Of a DNA stretch of 64,000 nucleotides, positions 27,034-36,573 are shown piece after piece. Below the pieces are notes generated by a model. It saw nothing but the letters and a program-made list of their open reading frames with translations. It made no database searches and was not told where the DNA came from. Position 1 is the stretch's first letter. Every line of letters begins with the position of its first letter. The translations under genes were made by a program, and so were the position numbers. The DNA is from Paenibacillus nasutitermitis (lineage in GTDB: Bacteria; Bacillota; Bacilli; Paenibacillales; Paenibacillaceae), in NCBI RefSeq assembly GCF_014641075.1, contig NZ_BMHP01000001.1:992001-1056000 (forward strand). The letters run 5' to 3'.

Positions 27034-27291
27034 CCACCGTAAAGAAGGTTAGAGTTGTATAATTCTGTATTCCCCATTCCGATCAAGATTGTAGAATTGG
27101 CAAGTTGCGGTCAGCAGCAATAACAGGCAGACAGGGATTAAGGTTATGGAATCGTACCAATGGATGCCGCTGGACTTTGGCATGACAGAATACAGCAATC
27201 TGTAAGAAACGAGGGTATCTCCTCTATGTTACAATTACCGTACCAGGAAAACGAGAGATAATCCAATCGATTTAAAAAGGAGTATGGGAGT

Positions 27292-27741
27292 ATGCAGAAA
27301 ATCACCACGTTCTTATGGTTTAATGACAAGGCGGAGGAGGCAATGAATTTTTATATTTCCATTTTCAATGATTCTAAGATAATAGGCGTATCCCGTAACG
27401 GAGATTCTGTAATTTCCGCAACCTTCCAGCTTGAGGGACAGCAGTTCATGGCTCTGAACGGCGGCCCGCATTATTCCTTCACGCCGGCCATATCATTGTT
27501 TGTTAACTGCGAAACGCAGCAGGAAGTTGATGAATTGTGGGCGAAGCTTTCCGAGGGAGGCGCGGCAGGAAGATGCGGTTGGCTGACTGACCAATACGGG
27601 CTGTCATGGCAGATCATTCCCCAAGCACTGGGCCGGCTGCTTCAGGATCAAGATCCCGAGCGCTCGGCAAGAGTTATGCAGGCTATGCTTCAAATGGATA
27701 AAATCGACATTGCGCTTCTGCAGCAAGCTTATAATGGATAA
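27292..27741 (+). CDS. PhnB-like VOC-fold protein
   Basis: A 149-residue protein of the PhnB/3-demethylubiquinone methyltransferase-like VOC group. The typical start ITTFLWFNDKAEEAMNFYISIF and the later segments SLFVNCETQQEVDELWAKLSEGG and GWLTDQYGLSWQIIP are all present. These small dimeric proteins have a glyoxalase/bleomycin-resistance fold; most members have no known reaction. AAAGGAG precedes the ATG. It is a single gene ending at a bidirectional terminator. Confidence 0.85.
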   Translation: MQKITTFLWFNDKAEEAMNFYISIFNDSKIIGVSRNGDSVISATFQLEGQQFMALNGGPHYSFTPAISLFVNCETQQEVDELWAKLSEGGAAGRCGWLTDQYGLSWQIIPQALGRLLQDQDPERSARVMQAMLQMDKIDIALLQQAYNG

Positions 27742-27820
27742 CAAGCAGAGAAGCCCTCATTTGACTGGAGAAAGTGAAATGAATCCGGAGCAAACAATCC
27801 ATACGTAAACCAATTAAATT

Positions 27821-27863
27821 AAGCCTCCAGAATGCCGACAGGCAATCCAGGAGGCTTATTTTA
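27821..27863. terminator. Bidirectional terminator between converging genes
   Basis: AAGCCTCC (27821-27828) pairs with GGAGGCTT (27850-27857), with an inner GCC/GGC stem, an A-rich left side and T-rich right side. It ends both the PhnB-like gene and the minus-strand permease operon. Confidence 0.85.
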
Positions 27864-27873
27864 ATTCCTTTTC

Positions 27874-28719
27874 CTATTTAACCGCTCCGGCAACGATGCC
27901 ATCATTAATCCGGTTCTGGAAAATGATATAGATGATCAGCACCGGAATTGTCGAAATCAACAAACCGGCAAATAGGGGACCAAACTCGATCCGATATTGC
28001 ATCTCACCTTGCATAAAGGCGAGCCCGACAGGAAGGGTATATTTCAGAGCATCATTCATTAGAATCAAGGCATACTGGTATTCATTCCAGAAATTCAATA
28101 AATTAATGATACTGATGGTAACCAATCCCGGCATGGCCAGCGGAAGCATAACTTTGAAAAACACGCCGTACAACGAAGCTCCATCGATCACGGCCGATTC
28201 TTCCAGTTCACGAGGCAGTGACTTGAAAAAACCCATTAAGACGAGTAAACCAAGCGGAAACGCTGTAATGGAGTATAACAAGATAAGTCCGCTGTAGGAA
28301 TTGTTCAAATGCAGGTCGTTGAATAAGAAGAACATGGGAACGACGATCATCATTGAAGGAATCGTCATGCCAGCCAGATAGATGTAATACAGAAAGCCGC
28401 TTCCTCTGAATGAGAATCTGGCCAATATATAGGCAGTCGTAGAAGTCAGAATAAGAGTTAGCACAATACTTCCTGCCGTAATAATGGTTGTATTAATGAA
28501 ATAGGAACCGAAGTGATATTTTTCCCAGGTATAAGAAAAGTTGGACCAAAGGAGCGGAAGATCCGGAAGCTCCCAGGATTTCCCGGTGAAAAATTGCTCG
28601 TTATCCTTTAATGACTGGAAAACGGAGAATATAAGCGGATATATGGCGAAAAAGGTCCAAAGCAGCAGAAGAAATCGGAACACCCACCGAACCGGAGGGC
28701 TAATCACTTTATGTTTCAA
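27874..28719 (-). CDS. Carbohydrate ABC transporter permease (MalG type, CUT1)
   Basis: A 281-residue inner-membrane permease with six predicted helices. The EAA loop that docks the ATPase reads LEESAVIDGASLYGVFFKVMLP near residues 176-197, and the C-terminus VAGAVK is typical of MalG/LacG proteins. It is the last gene of the minus-strand operon, 15 bases after the MalF-type gene, and pairs with it for sugar uptake. No ATPase gene is present, so a shared MsmX-like ATPase is expected. Confidence 0.9.
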   Translation of the reverse strand: MKHKVISPPVRWVFRFLLLLWTFFAIYPLIFSVFQSLKDNEQFFTGKSWELPDLPLLWSNFSYTWEKYHFGSYFINTTIITAGSIVLTLILTSTTAYILARFSFRGSGFLYYIYLAGMTIPSMMIVVPMFFLFNDLHLNNSYSGLILLYSITAFPLGLLVLMGFFKSLPRELEESAVIDGASLYGVFFKVMLPLAMPGLVTISIINLLNFWNEYQYALILMNDALKYTLPVGLAFMQGEMQYRIEFGPLFAGLLISTIPVLIIYIIFQNRINDGIVAGAVK

Positions 28720-28734
28720 TCGGATTGCCCCCTT

Positions 28735-29628
28735 TTATGAGACTTCATACGTTTCTTTTTTCAGCAATTTCTGCAAAATAACGGTTGTCAACAGGGAAAG
28801 GACCAGTATGAGAACGCCGACAGCGGATGCGTATCCCATATGGAATTGTTTAAATCCCATCTGATACAAATAATAGCCCAGTACTTGAGTGGAATTATCC
28901 GGGCCTCCTTCAGTCATAACACTGACAATGGCAAAAGAGCCATTCAATGATGTTATGACGATGAGGACAATGGAAACTTTGATCTGCTCCCAGATCAGCG
29001 GCAAGGTAATATGCTTAAATTGTTTCCATTGCTTAGCGCCGTCTATTTCGGCTGATTCGTATAGCGACAAGGGGATGCTCTTGATGGCTGCAATCAACAG
29101 AATCATAAAGAAGCCGATACCCGCCCAGATTGCCGGGGGCAGCAGTGCCCACAGGGAGTATTGGGTATCGCCCAACCAGGGAATTTCCACTTTTCTGTTC
29201 AGAATAATAGATAGGATATTGTTCAGCAGACCAAAGGACGGATTGTAAATGAACCGCCACAGCACGGCGATGACGACAATGGAGAGCACGTTCGGGAAAA
29301 AGAAAACGGCTCTGAAAAATTTTTCCCCTTTCATCCTGAAGCGTGTAAGGGCCACGGCAAATAAAGTAGCCAACAACATAATTCCAACTATTTTCCAAAA
29401 TATGAGAAAATAATCGTTGACTATCGCCTTGTATATGATCGGATCTGAGAACATCTCACGGAAATTTCCGAGCCCGATGTAATCCATATTTTCAGAGGAG
29501 CCGGACCAATCGAAGAGACTGATCTGTAGCGCCTTAAAAATCGGATATACAGTGAAGATGCAATAGAGTATGAAGGTCGGCAAAATAAAAGAGGCAATAA
29601 ATAGGGTGCGTTTCCGTTTAGCTGTCAT
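28735..29628 (-). CDS. Sugar ABC transporter permease (MalF type, CUT1)
   Basis: A 297-residue permease with six helices, start KRKRTLFIASFILPTFILYCIFTVYP. The EAA loop is LYESAEIDGAKQWKQFKHITLP near 190-211. It follows the sugar-binding lipoprotein gene by 91 bases and is closely linked to the MalG-type gene. Together the three make a complete CUT1 importer apart from the ATPase. Confidence 0.9.
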   Translation of the reverse strand: MTAKRKRTLFIASFILPTFILYCIFTVYPIFKALQISLFDWSGSSENMDYIGLGNFREMFSDPIIYKAIVNDYFLIFWKIVGIMLLATLFAVALTRFRMKGEKFFRAVFFFPNVLSIVVIAVLWRFIYNPSFGLLNNILSIILNRKVEIPWLGDTQYSLWALLPPAIWAGIGFFMILLIAAIKSIPLSLYESAEIDGAKQWKQFKHITLPLIWEQIKVSIVLIVITSLNGSFAIVSVMTEGGPDNSTQVLGYYLYQMGFKQFHMGYASAVGVLILVLSLLTTVILQKLLKKETYEVS

Positions 29629-29719
29629 AGTTTACCCTTCTTCATTTGATTTATTTCACTGTTTGTCGGAATAGAGAGATGTCTGCGCTGTCAGAAGACA
29701 GCGCAGACGTTTCAAACTT

Positions 29720-31099
29720 CTAATTTTTCGCGCGCAACTTCGCGGCAGCTTTCTCTACACGGTCCGCCCACTCTTCTGGCGTAAGTTTGTTGTCTGTCAA
29801 GGCAATCATGGCATTTTCCATTTCCTTGTTCAAATCTGCATTGTTGGTGAAATTAGGAAGAACAACGAGATTCGGATCGCTATAGTACTTGCTTGCACTA
29901 ATGGATAATGGGCTTGCTTTCGTGCCGGCGAGATCGACTTTGAAATTCATCAGGGATCCCGTTAATTCGGCCCATTCTATAGCCGCTTTCTTGGTGTACA
30001 TGAATTGAATGAACGCTTTGGCAGCTTCCGGATTTTTGGCTTTGCTGGCGACAGCAAGCACAGTGGAATAAGGATTAGCAATATATTTTCCGCCCGGTGC
30101 TTGGCCAATCGAAGGAATCATTGCGAATTCAAAGCCTTCAGGCGTATCTTTCTTCATTTCATTCTCAACCCATAATCCATTCGGGATAAAAGCGTCTTTG
30201 TGCTGCACGAATTGAATCTGCGAATCGGTATGGTTGAGTGCAATGGAAGCTTTATCAATGAAGCCTTTATCACGCATCGTGACGACCTGCTGCAATGCCT
30301 TCATGACGGGTTCGCTCTTGAATACGCCTTCCTTCATATCAGCAATGTCTTGCAGGACAGAAGGATCGTCTCCGTTAGCTGATACGGCTGCCGGGAAGAA
30401 GAATCCTCCCATAAAATATCCCGTGTATACGCCAGTGTGAATATAAGGCGTGATGCCTGCCGCTTTAATCTGTTCGCTAACAGCCAGGAAGCTGTCGAAA
30501 TCGGTCGGTACTGCCCAGTTGTTTTTCTTGAATAGAGCCGCATCATAGAAAGTTCCCCATGATCCGAATACATTGGGAATCGTATACGATTTGCCATCAA
30601 AAACCTGGGGCTGCGTAATCAACAAGCTGGAGATTAATTCGCCGTCCACATTCTCGGCGGTTTTAAACCATTCGGTAATATCCATCAGTTGTCCGTCTTT
30701 AATAGCCGTTGGAACATCAAGTCCGCCAGCACAATCGATAAACACGAGATCCGGCGGATCGCCTTGAATCCAACGAGGTTTCATTTGATCGTTGATTTTA
30801 GGTCCTGCAGATTCTTTGATCGTTACATCTGGATATTTTTCCTTGAACTGTGCGATGGTCGACTTCTGCCAAGCGTCTCCGTAACCGCCAACGCAGTATT
30901 GAATCTCAAGCTCTCCTGCGATTTTGGGTCCGGAATCAGTATTCGTATTGGATTGCGAGTCCGATGGTGCGGGTTCAGACGCGGGTTCGGAAGGCTTATT
31001 CGATCCCCCCGGATCATTGGATCCTCCGCAGCCGGCTAATACAATCATGAGCATAAGCAGTGCGGCCAAGCTAAGAAGCGACAACTTTTTTGTTCTCAT
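29720..31099 (-). CDS. Sugar-binding lipoprotein (CUT1 family)
   Basis: Substrate-binding protein of the CUT1 importer, 459 residues from the ATG at 31099. I chose this start over upstream in-frame ATGs because GAGGGG lies before it and it gives a proper lipoprotein signal ending LAGC at residue 23, followed by a Ser/Asn/Pro-rich linker to about 60. The body reads as a type 1 extracellular binding domain, with PPDLVFIDCAGG near 125. A cre-like site lies about 200 bases upstream. The preceding two-component genes on the same strand probably control it in response to the same sugar. Confidence 0.88.
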   Translation of the reverse strand: MRTKKLSLLSLAALLMLMIVLAGCGGSNDPGGSNKPSEPASEPAPSDSQSNTNTDSGPKIAGELEIQYCVGGYGDAWQKSTIAQFKEKYPDVTIKESAGPKINDQMKPRWIQGDPPDLVFIDCAGGLDVPTAIKDGQLMDITEWFKTAENVDGELISSLLITQPQVFDGKSYTIPNVFGSWGTFYDAALFKKNNWAVPTDFDSFLAVSEQIKAAGITPYIHTGVYTGYFMGGFFFPAAVSANGDDPSVLQDIADMKEGVFKSEPVMKALQQVVTMRDKGFIDKASIALNHTDSQIQFVQHKDAFIPNGLWVENEMKKDTPEGFEFAMIPSIGQAPGGKYIANPYSTVLAVASKAKNPEAAKAFIQFMYTKKAAIEWAELTGSLMNFKVDLAGTKASPLSISASKYYSDPNLVVLPNFTNNADLNKEMENAMIALTDNKLTPEEWADRVEKAAAKLRAKN

Positions 31100-31407
31100 T
31101 TTCTCGATCCCCTCAAGTATATTTTTGACTGCAAATCTACTATAGAGGAAATGAAAAGGCTTTCCTATTACATAAAATCCATTTTTATACCACTTTCTCC
31201 AGTAGATATCGAACCTGCAGTGAGCGGAAAAATATACATGTAAAAAAGAGGGGATCTGGAAATTTGGACCTGTTTTTGCCGGATTCGACACAATTGGGGT
31301 TAAGCGCTTTCAATAAAAGAGGCGCATAATAGCGGGACGAAAAGGACGTAAATTCGTGATGCTGGTTAATCGCGATTAAAATAACGCCAGAGCGGTAAGT
31401 TTCATTA
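31100..31407. other. Intergenic region upstream of the CUT1 binding-protein gene
   Basis: About 310 bases between the response regulator and the binding-protein gene. It holds the cre-like site at 31300-31313. A weak TATAAA lies on the minus strand near 31180; no gene is seen. Confidence 0.45.
31300..31313 (-). promoter_or_regulatory. cre-like CcpA site
   Basis: The minus strand reads TTGAAAGCGCTTAA, containing the core TGAAAGCGCT of the catabolite-response element. It lies about 200 bases before the binding-protein start, so the uptake genes are probably repressed by preferred sugars. Confidence 0.55.
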
Positions 31408-33000
31408 TTAATATTCCGCATCCGGATCCGTGACATGGTCAGCACGGTTGCGGTAATCGGTAGGTGTCATTCCGAACTGCTGACGAAATAATTTGCAGAA
31501 ATATTTGGCTGAGGAATAACCGATCTGATCTCCGATTTCGTAAGTCTTCAGGTGAGTTTCCCGAAGCAGCTTCTTGGCATGATTCATCCGGACGGAGGTA
31601 AGATAGGCCAAATAATTTTCACCGGTAACCTCTTTAAACAAATCGCTTAAATAGTTGGCGTTCATATGCACAATCTTTGATAGCGCTTCAAGCTTGAGGG
31701 ACTGGTCGCTGTAGTTTTTCCCGATATACTCTTTGATAACCTTTATGACTTTATTCTTCTCCAGGCTATCCGTCTGGGTGGAGGTCATCATTCGAATCTC
31801 GTTCTCGAATTCATGAAGAATGGACATCAGATGAAGGGACGAGCCTGGCGATGAAAGGCTGGCAAGCATGTGAGCAAGCGTCTGCCGCAGCGCCAGGCTG
31901 AACCTGGATTCGGTCTTATTCAGCAGGGGCATTAACTCGAGCAGCATAAAGCGGAACATTTGGGACAGCACGATGGAGGGGGAAGTTTGTGCGTGGCGCT
32001 TAATTTCCGCTACACTTTCCTCCAGAAATTTGCTGACGCCCTCGGAATCGTTCATTTCCAATGCGATTCGAAACCTTTTCTGCTGCTCGTTCCAATCGTT
32101 GTCCCTGTAAATCGAATGAAGCTGCTTCTGCGCGTTGACCGAGCGATACGTTTCTTGAATCATCTTCCCATAGATTCCGGGCAATTCGCTCCATGAAGAG
32201 AAAGAAGAACTAACTGCCGCAATCGGAGCCAGCCTGAACTCTAACAAAGAGTAAGAGTCCGGCTCCCCCGGGAGCCAAGCCTCCAACCACCATCCTTTTA
32301 TCCGCTCTGCAGGAAGAGACGTTCCCGAACTGATCAGAAAGAAATGCTGGGAGTCTGCGAAGAAAGCAAAGGCATCCTCCACATCCATGAAGAGCGTTTT
32401 GTAATCCGCTACAAGATGCAGCAGCTTTTCCTCTTGGATGGCGAAGCCGTCAGCTTCTCCGATCAAGAGCAGCAGGGAGAGCTCTGTCCCATTGAAGCTC
32501 CATCCGTTTCCGGCCAGAAGCTGTTTTAGCTCATCTTCCGGCACGTCCACACCGCATAACAGCCATTCCAGGCTTTGCTGCAGTTTTTGTCGTCTTGCGG
32601 CCGCCTCCTGCTGCGCTGTTACCATACGTTCTGCGATCAAATGTTCTGCTTTCTCCAGAGCTTTCAACAGTTCTTCGCGAATAATCGGCTTCAGTAAGTA
32701 ATCCAGAACCTCAGCCCGCAACGCGTTCTGTACGTAAGAAAATTTATCATGTCCGGTAAGAATGATCTTCAGAATATCAGGATACTTCATCTTTAAATAA
32801 TGGGCCAGCTCCAACCCGTCCATCCCGGGCATATTGATATCGATCAGCATGAGATCAGGCTCATCCACAGCTAACTGCTCTATTGCGCTCTGAGCGTTTG
32901 TGCATTCACAGATTTCCCAGCTCGGAGCCAGCCGCCGGATGATGGACACAATTCCTTTGCGAATGATGACTTCATCGTCAATAACCATTATCGTCGGCAC
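31408..33000 (-). CDS. Response regulator with AraC-type DNA-binding domain (YesN type)
   Basis: A 530-residue response regulator. The receiver domain spans about 1-120 with phosphoacceptor Asp54 in LMLIDINMPGMDG and LTGHDKF and LLKPI in the expected places. The C-terminal 100 residues are an AraC helix-turn-helix pair (LEALSKIVHMNANYLSDLFKEVTG and the IGYSSAKYFCKLFRQQFGMTP signature). A long middle region has no recognised fold. The start is GTG at 33000 with AGGAGGG eight bases upstream and overlaps the upstream binding-protein gene by 23 bases, so they are coupled. It is the partner of the sensor kinase at 34371-36182. Confidence 0.9.
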   Translation of the reverse strand: MPTIMVIDDEVIIRKGIVSIIRRLAPSWEICECTNAQSAIEQLAVDEPDLMLIDINMPGMDGLELAHYLKMKYPDILKIILTGHDKFSYVQNALRAEVLDYLLKPIIREELLKALEKAEHLIAERMVTAQQEAAARRQKLQQSLEWLLCGVDVPEDELKQLLAGNGWSFNGTELSLLLLIGEADGFAIQEEKLLHLVADYKTLFMDVEDAFAFFADSQHFFLISSGTSLPAERIKGWWLEAWLPGEPDSYSLLEFRLAPIAAVSSSFSSWSELPGIYGKMIQETYRSVNAQKQLHSIYRDNDWNEQQKRFRIALEMNDSEGVSKFLEESVAEIKRHAQTSPSIVLSQMFRFMLLELMPLLNKTESRFSLALRQTLAHMLASLSSPGSSLHLMSILHEFENEIRMMTSTQTDSLEKNKVIKVIKEYIGKNYSDQSLKLEALSKIVHMNANYLSDLFKEVTGENYLAYLTSVRMNHAKKLLRETHLKTYEIGDQIGYSSAKYFCKLFRQQFGMTPTDYRNRADHVTDPDAEY

Positions 33001-34288
33001 TGGAATTTCCCTCCTGCTGGTTATAATTGTCCCAAGTGTTGTCCATGTTCGTTAGCATCTGTTCGATGGTCAGCGCCTTCAAATAAACGCCTTGGGCAGA
33101 CTCCATCATTTCTTCCGTAACATAAAATCCGCTCGTCTCCCACCGATTCGATAGAAATTCACGCGTTGATCCTGTCTCAAGCGAACGGGAAATTTCGTGC
33201 AATTCTGCAAGTGCTCCGCTTTCCACGTTGTTCAGAGTCAGGAATGATGCCTGACTTATAGCCCATTGTCGTAGCGTCTGCCCTGTCGACCAGAACGCCA
33301 GATACTTCCTCGCGGCCTCCAATTGTTTCGTCTTGCTGCTAATCGTCCATGTCGTTCCGACAGCCGCAGTCACGACGGTTCTCTCGCCCGGCGGATTGGC
33401 CGGCAGAGCGAACATACCAAGTTCAAGATCGGGATTGCTCTTCATTAAACCGGGCAATGCCCAGCTTCCGTTAATAAGCATGCCGGCCTTTCCGTCCATA
33501 AAGTACTTCTGAGCTTGATCCATGCTTACCTCCGTGCTGTTCGGAGTCAAATAGCCTTTGTCCTCCAGGTCATACCACATCTGCACCATTTCGTTCCAGG
33601 TTCCGTTGAATTTAATCTGACGCGCATTGAGTTTCTTGTCGAAATCGGGGTCCTTGATCAACGAGGCGCCCATCGCGTACAATGCGGCAAGCGTCATCCA
33701 GCCGTCGTTGTTGCCGATCGAAATCGGCGTAAGCCCGCTGCTCTTCAGCTTAGCGCAGACTTCGACAAACTCGTCCCAGTTCGTAGGTATTCGCAAAGAA
33801 TGTTTCTTGAATAGCTCCTTATTGTAGTAAACTCCGAGCACGACCATTTCGTTTGGGGTTCCGTACACTTTGCCGTCAATGGAGACGCCTTCAATCGCCC
33901 ACGGAGTGAACTTGGAAATCCAGGGCTCATCGCTAAGATCCCGAATAAAGCCGGCCTTGGAATAACCCCCCACCTCGTCCAAACCTGGATGAAGCATAAT
34001 GACATCGGGAGCTTCGTTCATTGCGAACTGGTTTCGGAGCTGCTTGCTGAATTGCACTCCCGGCATGCCGTCATAGATCACTTTGATATTCGGGTTTTCC
34101 TTCATGAACCGTTCGTTCAATTCAGGAATGGCTCCGATTTCGGAGCCGGATTTGTACCCGGCCACTCTCAGCTCGATGACCGGTAGGGGTTCTACTGTCG
34201 GAGTTTGCTCCTGGGAAGCATTGCAACCGCTCAGTACTGTCATCATTCCGAGAATCGCCGTCAATAAGACCATGAACATACTTTTCAT
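32978..34288 (-). CDS. Sugar-binding lipoprotein encoded inside a two-component operon
   Basis: An extracellular solute-binding protein of 436 residues with a lipoprotein signal ending LSGC near residue 20. Segments such as APDVIMLHPGLD near 95 and WAISQASFLT are typical of CUT1 binding proteins. I chose ATG 34288 because GAAGAG lies nine bases upstream; ATG 34297 would overlap that site. It sits between the YesM-type kinase and YesN-type regulator genes, and not next to permeases. This suggests that it may bind the sugar outside the cell and present it to the sensor rather than feed a transporter. That role is inference. Confidence 0.82.
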   Translation of the reverse strand: MKSMFMVLLTAILGMMTVLSGCNASQEQTPTVEPLPVIELRVAGYKSGSEIGAIPELNERFMKENPNIKVIYDGMPGVQFSKQLRNQFAMNEAPDVIMLHPGLDEVGGYSKAGFIRDLSDEPWISKFTPWAIEGVSIDGKVYGTPNEMVVLGVYYNKELFKKHSLRIPTNWDEFVEVCAKLKSSGLTPISIGNNDGWMTLAALYAMGASLIKDPDFDKKLNARQIKFNGTWNEMVQMWYDLEDKGYLTPNSTEVSMDQAQKYFMDGKAGMLINGSWALPGLMKSNPDLELGMFALPANPPGERTVVTAAVGTTWTISSKTKQLEAARKYLAFWSTGQTLRQWAISQASFLTLNNVESGALAELHEISRSLETGSTREFLSNRWETSGFYVTEEMMESAQGVYLKALTIEQMLTNMDNTWDNYNQQEGNSSADDNGY

Positions 34289-34370
34289 TCGTCTCATCTC
34301 TTCTCTAGTACTGTTTAGAGGGAAGTCCTTGCTATACCCCATTTTTAACATATCTCGTTCTCCAGTTCCA

Positions 34371-36182
34371 TCAATATTCATCTTGATAGGCAATGCTGGT
34401 GCTCGCATCCGTCATATATTTCATTCGGATCTCGACCGTAGTACCCTGACCCGGTTCGCTCTGCACGGTGAGACCATACCCTTCGCCATAATAGTGCCGG
34501 ATTCGGTCGTATATATTTTTCAAGCCGATATGAATTTCATCATCTTCTTTGTTCGCATCCGTCAGAAGGTGTGATTGAATATCTCTGCGCTTGCCTTCTT
34601 CGATTCCGACACCGTTATCGATAATGCGGATATACAAATCTTCGTTCAATTTTGACGCTTCGATGCGAATCCAGCCTTCATTGTTCAGCGGAGCAAGACC
34701 GTGAATCAGAGCATTTTCCACCAGCGGCTGAATGATCCAGGGCAGCATCAACGAGGAGAGGACCTCCTGCTTGATATCCAGAATGAAGGACATCTCGGGG
34801 AAACGAATTCTCTGCAACTGGATATAATTCTCTATATATTCCACTTCTTTGGATACGCGAATCAATTCGCGGTTGTAATTAATCGTCATTCGGAACAGAC
34901 GGCCCAGCCGCGAAATCATGTCAGCCACCTCGTAGTTGTGGTCAAGCTCGGCCTTCATGCTGATGGACTCCAATGTGTTATACAGAAAATGAGGATTGAT
35001 CTTGCTCTGCAATACTTTGAAATCTGCTTCCCGCTTGAGAATCCGGATGGCGAATACGTTGTGGACCAACTCGTTGATCCTTTTCACCATAATATTGAAG
35101 CTGGTCGCCAGCCTGCCGATCTCATCACTGGATTGCACCTTGAATTGAACCGTATAGTCTCCGTCTTCGACTTTGTTCATCAGGGATTTCATCTTCTTAA
35201 GCGGCAGCAGCAGCCTTCGGGTCAGGAATACGGAGAGTCCGATCGATAAGATGAGGGCGACTATCGTTAACGTCCATAACAGATTTCGTAAAATCTCGAT
35301 ATTATGGGTGAGTTCACTTACGGGAATAACGTTGGCGATTTTCCAGCCGGACACTTGGGTCGTGATGTAATTGACCATCGTTTCTTTGCCGTCCGCCCGA
35401 AAGATGAAGCTGTCAAACTCCTTGTCCAAAGGCAAGGGGAATTTTTCCGTAATTTTGATTCTATTCCGGTCATAAACGATGTTGCCCTGCTGATCGACGA
35501 TGTACAACTCCTGTTTGGTATCACCAAGCACATTGGAGAATATTGAGCTGAGGCTATTCAAGTTTAGATCAATACGGAAGACGCCGGCCGATTGGTTCTT
35601 CGGGATATTGATCATGCTCCGGAGGAAAGTGAAGGCGAGCTCTTCTCTGCCGTCGATGCTTTGCAGCGCATATGTCGGGAGATAGATCCCCTTCCCGTCT
35701 GCCGTCAACGCCTCCCGATACCACCGCTCCTGCTGGAACTGGCTGTAATCCGCCTGACGGTTCGAACTGTACCGCGAGAATATTTCTCCGCTGGGCTTGA
35801 ACAAATAAGTTCCAATCACATCTTTGAACGGAACAAGCACGATGTTCATCAACGCTTTGTCGATAAGCTTCTTGTCGTTGAACCGGTTGGCAGGAGAGTC
35901 GTTCGTCTCCGGCAGCAGCGCTTGCTGCACTCCCGCATCCATGGAGAAGGAGAGAGAGATTCGTTCCACTTCGTTCAAATAGTTATCGAGATTTTTCCCG
36001 AGCTGATTAAGCAGCTCCAGACTGAACTCACTGACTTTATCCTTCATGTTCTCGTTGTATCGCTGAAATCCGAGGAAGGTCACGACGAGCATAGGCAACA
36101 GAATCATCAAGGTATACATCAGAATCAGCTTCTTGTCCAGATTCCAATTCCGATAGGAAACCCGCCAGTTTGTCTTTCCCAT
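34371..36182 (-). CDS. Sensor histidine kinase (YesM type)
   Basis: A 603-residue membrane sensor kinase. An N-terminal helix at about 18-40, an extracellular region to about 290, a second helix near 292-315 and a HAMP domain to about 370 precede the His_kinase domain; the phosphoaccepting His is in NPHFLYNTLESISM near 405, and the ATPase has PLVENALIHGL and DNGVGI motifs near 490-540. AGGGAG lies before the ATG at 36182. It heads an operon with the binding lipoprotein and the YesN-type regulator and probably reports the presence of the sugar imported by the downstream CUT1 system. Confidence 0.9.
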   Translation of the reverse strand: MGKTNWRVSYRNWNLDKKLILMYTLMILLPMLVVTFLGFQRYNENMKDKVSEFSLELLNQLGKNLDNYLNEVERISLSFSMDAGVQQALLPETNDSPANRFNDKKLIDKALMNIVLVPFKDVIGTYLFKPSGEIFSRYSSNRQADYSQFQQERWYREALTADGKGIYLPTYALQSIDGREELAFTFLRSMINIPKNQSAGVFRIDLNLNSLSSIFSNVLGDTKQELYIVDQQGNIVYDRNRIKITEKFPLPLDKEFDSFIFRADGKETMVNYITTQVSGWKIANVIPVSELTHNIEILRNLLWTLTIVALILSIGLSVFLTRRLLLPLKKMKSLMNKVEDGDYTVQFKVQSSDEIGRLATSFNIMVKRINELVHNVFAIRILKREADFKVLQSKINPHFLYNTLESISMKAELDHNYEVADMISRLGRLFRMTINYNRELIRVSKEVEYIENYIQLQRIRFPEMSFILDIKQEVLSSLMLPWIIQPLVENALIHGLAPLNNEGWIRIEASKLNEDLYIRIIDNGVGIEEGKRRDIQSHLLTDANKEDDEIHIGLKNIYDRIRHYYGEGYGLTVQSEPGQGTTVEIRMKYMTDASTSIAYQDEY

Positions 36183-36499
36183 TCAATATCTCCCTGCAAC
36201 CGCTTTATTCACGCATCCATCATTCCTGCAAATCTGCGGTTATATCTACTAATTTTATTCTTATTATAGCAGAAAAAGCCCTTGTAACGATCGTTTTCTA
36301 TGACCTAAGAAGCACTCCCGATTGTTTTCACGACCCGCTTAATTATTCCGTGGTAGTTTTATACACGCGTTCTCGTGATTGCCGGGACTTACACTGTGAA
36401 ATTGATTTTATGGAGTGGCGAAAAGAACGGTGCAAGACGATGATGCTGGATTTTCGCTACAGGAAGGTTTTGCCTCACTGGAGCGGGGAGGAAGGGGCT
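36183..36499. other. Intergenic region upstream of the sensor kinase gene
   Basis: About 320 bases holding the promoter candidate at 36263-36268 and, beyond it, the terminator of the GH43-like gene. No gene is seen. Confidence 0.5.
36263..36268 (-). promoter_or_regulatory. Promoter -10 for the sensor kinase operon
   Basis: The minus strand reads a perfect TATAAT about 80 bases before the ATG at 36182. The -35 region at 17 bases (ATCGTT) is weak, suggesting an activator or low basal expression. Confidence 0.45.
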
Positions 36500-36500
36500 T

Positions 36501-36534
36501 AAAAAAACTCCAGCAAGGTTTGTCCTTGCTGGAG
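36501..36534 (-). terminator. Terminator after the GH43-like gene
   Basis: An 11-base perfect stem (CTCCAGCAAGG/CCTTGCTGGAG, loop of five) with seven A at 36501-36507, which read as a T run on the minus strand. Confidence 0.92.
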
Positions 36535-36573
36535 CACGGAAGTCGGGCGGTACGATATCGGGCAAGCCGGAGC

